Below, one piece after another: positions 61,238 through 64,000 of a stretch of 64,000 bases of DNA. A model generated the notes under the pieces. It saw only the letters and a list, made by a program, of their open reading frames with translations, did not search any database and was not told where the DNA came from. Source of the DNA: Aphidius gifuensis (lineage: Eukaryota; Arthropoda; Insecta; Hymenoptera; Braconidae); contig NC_057790.1 in the NCBI RefSeq assembly GCF_014905175.1, forward strand, positions 16,642,469-16,706,468, in the 5' to 3' direction. Both the position numbers and the translations under genes were made by a program. Position 1 is the stretch's first letter. Every line of letters begins with the position of its first letter.

Positions 61238-63783
61238 ATGACGAAGATGGTACATAGCTGTGATATGGATTATTTTAAAAATCCAATGAAATTACCAATT
61301 GATAAACTTGATCTTGTCATTGAAGTCAATGGTGAAACACAAAAAGTACCAGCTTTGTCAAAATTTTGGACTGAAAAAAAGCAATTTCTTTACTATCATG
61401 TTCCAAATATTTATTCAAAGGATGGAAAGGAAATTGTTGGTGCCAAAGATTATTGGCTAGAAACTATTAATTATATGATTAAAGATTTAGAATGGCTTCT
61501 TTGTTTATCATTTCATAGGTATTTATAAAAAAAATATAAAAATTAATTACAACATAGATATATTGTTAACATGAATTTTTTTTGGTTTCATTAGATTTTG
61601 GTCAAACATTATTTACAACAAATCAATTATCAACATATTGGTTTTATTTTTGCAAGATTGTCCTACATTTTACACTCTTGATAAATTTCCAAATGACAAA
61701 AAAATGCGTGAAAGTCTTGAACAACTACGTCGTAATGTTCTTATAATATTTGCACGAATTGTAACAAACAAAGAAAGTTCAGATGCTTTTTTCACTTTAT
61801 CTACTCATGGTGAAATTATTTACAAAGAATTTTTAATAACAGCACCAATTATGCTAGATCTTTGTCAATTATATGGAAGAGAAAATCAAAAAATTGTTGA
61901 AAAAATACTTCAAAGTGCAATTAAAGCACATCCAGGATATGAAAATGATTTACGTGAAGCTGTTGAATTTATTGTAACATTTATCACAACAGCTGAACAA
62001 AATTTTGAACAATCAGAAATTTTAAATTCAACAACCATGGAAGAATATGAACATATTGTTATTGAATTGTTGGATATGTCAACAAATGCAGAAATTTTTT
62101 TAACAGTTTATCCACATGCTGCTGAATTTTTTAGCAATCATATTTTTCTTACAAGAATTGTATCACTTTATGATAACATGATTTCAGAATTATACAAAAA
62201 ACTTCATGATATTGGATATAACGAAGAAAATCTCATCAAGTACACTGAGCTCAAGCATTATTTAGATGTTACAAGAATTGAATTATTAAAAATATTTAGA
62301 GTTGCATCTTATAAAGATATTGCCTGGATACTAGAACAACCGTAAGTAAACAATATTTATTTTCATTATCATAAAGCTTACTTGATTCTTTTTTCTTTCT
62401 ACTAGAGATCCAAAAAAAGTTGATGATGCTACAGATCGAATTGGACAATTTTTGGATTACTTAATAACAGGTTTATCTGAGAAAAATTTTACCAGAGATT
62501 ATCAGCAATTTTATTCAATTCTTGATGATCTTGATTTAGTTGGTCAAATAACTGATCAAATTGATCCTGTCAAAAAAGAACTTCTTATCAATTTAGTGAC
62601 AATGGCAGACAATGAAAAACTAATGAATATTCCAGACCAAGTAAGATCTGCTTTCAAAGAAAATACATTATTCAACAACTTTTTTTATCAGTTATTATAT
62701 ATGATATTAATAATTTTATTTACATTAAGATTCCTGAGGATGTTGGAACATGCTCAAACGGCTATGAAGGTTTTAGTTCATTCCCAGAGGCATCAAGTGG
62801 TACCACAACAAATGGAAAAACTGAAGAGGAGTTGGTGGAATTAATTTCATCTGTTAAGCAAATACTTGATAATTTAGGCGAAGGTTTTATTGAGGTAATA
62901 AATTTAAATAGATACTGTTTAATGCTTTTATTAATACTTGATTAATTCTACAGAGATGCCTCAAGTATTACAATTACGATCAGGATGCAATGATAAATGC
63001 ATATTGTGAAGATGCTTTACCTGCAGAATTACGTGAACTTGATAAAACACTTCCTTATATACCAGCAGATCCAATGGAAAAATCAGCAGCAGTTGATCAG
63101 ACACTTGGGTTTGAACGTTTGAATGTATTTGATGTGATAAGAATTGATAAATTGTAAATCAAAAAAAGGATACATATAAAAATTTAAATGAATTGATGAA
63201 TGATAAATCATTTAAAAAAGGCTTGGATGAAGTTTATCAAAAATATGGTCTTATTGATGATGATTATGATGATGAGTATGATGATACATATGATAGTCAA
63301 AATAATGGAGTTCGCGTTCTTGATGATGCTGAAGAAATGGACAGACCATTTACAACACCTAGAGTACTTAATTATATTATTTAAAACATTTATTTTTTTA
63401 AATATATCATTGACAATCGATATATAAATATTATTTCATATTTATTTCAGGTACTTAGAGTAAATGATGATAGAAATCAGCCTGAAGAAGAAGAAGAAGA
63501 GGAAGAAAATTCTAGTGGTCTTGGAGATCAAAGGAGAGGATTAAATTTCTGTCAAGATCCAGCAGCATTACGTGCCAAGGCTGAAGAACGTCGTCAACTT
63601 AAACAACATGCTTCTCGTAATGTTGTTGGCCATATAAAAATCAAAAAAACAAAAACAAATAAAGAAGAAAACGACGAAATTTTAAACATAATTTATAAAA
63701 TTGTTTGTAAAATAAATAATTTATTGTTTATTAATTATATTATAATATTGTTTTTGAATTTTTGCATTATAATCTTCATCTGA
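61238..63783 (+). CDS. ASCC2 (activating signal cointegrator 1 complex subunit 2), frame broken once
   Basis: Exons 61238-61518, 61595-62341, 62406-62640, 62730-62894 and 62954 onward join in frame through an N-terminal ASCC3-binding helical domain. A CUE ubiquitin-binding domain follows (EELVELISSVKQILDNLGEG, then FIERCLKYYNYDQ). After ERLNVFD the frame meets TAA at 63155-63157. Conserved sequence then resumes in another frame (YKNLNELMNDKSFKKG, then the DDEYDDTYD motif at about 63268-63294) up to a donor at 63364. A last exon from 63451 carries an acidic run and the conserved QDPAALRAKAEERR block. ASCC2 binds K63-linked ubiquitin chains and recruits ASCC3 and ALKBH3 to alkylated DNA, and it also acts in stalled-ribosome clearance. 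The break is either an assembly error near an A-rich run or a real lesion. I favoured ATG 61238; the exact 3' end is uncertain. Confidence 0.85.
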
Positions 63784-64000
63784 AATTGCAAAACTTGCTG
63801 GTGATGAAGAATTATCAAATGCAGGCATAAGCTGAGTAAATAATTTTGTTGTGTTTCCATAGTAATCTAACTGAATCATAATCAATGCATGAACACTTGG
63901 TTTAACATACTCAAGTCGTTTTTCTAAAAACCAAGGAAAATCAGACAATAGTTTTAAATGAACAGCCTTAAGTTCTTTTGCTGCAATATCTTCTGCTCGT
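63721..64000 (-). CDS. Partial BAR-domain protein (C-terminal end)
   Basis: The frame runs in from the right edge on the minus strand and ends with TAA at 63721. The visible part, about 92 residues, reads RAEDIAAKELKAVHLKLLSD onward, then EKRLEYVKPSVHALIMIQLD and YYGNTTKLFTQLM. This resembles the last long helix of BAR domains, in the amphiphysin/BIN3/Rvs161 group, which bind and curve membranes. A Ser-rich stretch and a polar tail follow. The N-terminal part is outside the window, so the subfamily is uncertain. Its 3' end faces ASCC2 and overlaps the predicted ASCC2 stop by about 60 bases. Confidence 0.6.
   Translation of the reverse strand, partial: RAEDIAAKELKAVHLKLLSDFPWFLEKRLEYVKPSVHALIMIQLDYYGNTTKLFTQLMPAFDNSSSPASFAISDEDYNAKIQKQYYNIINKQ

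Noticed and set aside
1..64000. tRNA genes, CRISPR arrays, known insect microRNAs and endogenous viral genes
   Set aside because: I looked for GGTTCGA-type tRNA arms, regularly spaced direct repeats, common microRNA seeds such as let-7, bantam, miR-1 and miR-184, and polymerase or capsid motifs, and saw none by eye. This is not an exhaustive search.

Overview
Organism: this is nuclear DNA of an insect, probably a hymenopteran. The evidence is very high A+T content, long homopolymer runs, many introns of about 60-110 bases with GT...AG ends, and arthropod orthologues such as corkscrew, Twist, Fl(2)d and Brambleberry. The order-level call is inference. No bacterial, viral or organellar gene was recognised, and I saw no tRNA, rRNA or CRISPR array. 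Layout: 1-3355 is gene-poor and carries a CTCCG-rich repeat. 3356-9958 holds Lztr1 (minus) and corkscrew/SHP2 (plus), head to head. SARNP/Tho1 (11369-12741, minus) converges on corkscrew. 13395-15120 holds a broken eRF1-like relic between two CTCCG-rich repeat blocks. A 164-residue orphan membrane protein gene follows at 16250-16942. Then come fl(2)d/WTAP (18094-20872), an SLC22-type transporter (23517-25627) and Sec61alpha (26504-28393), all plus. Kanadaptin (29020-31130, minus) and a Brambleberry/Kar5-like gene (32114-35372, plus) are head to head. 35373-49950 is a 14.6-kb non-coding stretch with internal duplications, leading to twist (49951-52385, plus). 52386-59303 is another gene desert, with a TTAA-flanked inverted-repeat element. 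UBE2J2 (59304-60212, minus) and ASCC2 (61238-63783, plus) are head to head, and a partial BAR-domain gene enters from the right edge on the minus strand. How the genes relate: most are housekeeping genes, covering nuclear RNA export and m6A methylation (SARNP, Fl(2)d), ER translocation and ER ubiquitination (Sec61alpha, UBE2J2) and ubiquitin-dependent quality control or repair (ASCC2). Two are developmental signalling genes (corkscrew, Lztr1) and one is the mesoderm regulator twist. Lztr1 and corkscrew act in opposite directions on the RAS/MAPK pathway in other animals, so their shared intergenic promoter region is notable. A near-identical 41-base element sits in this promoter region and in the UBE2J2/ASCC2 one, in opposite orientation on the strand. 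All multi-exon models were joined by hand from splice signals, reading phase and protein similarity. For every gene except ASCC2 the joined exons keep one open frame.
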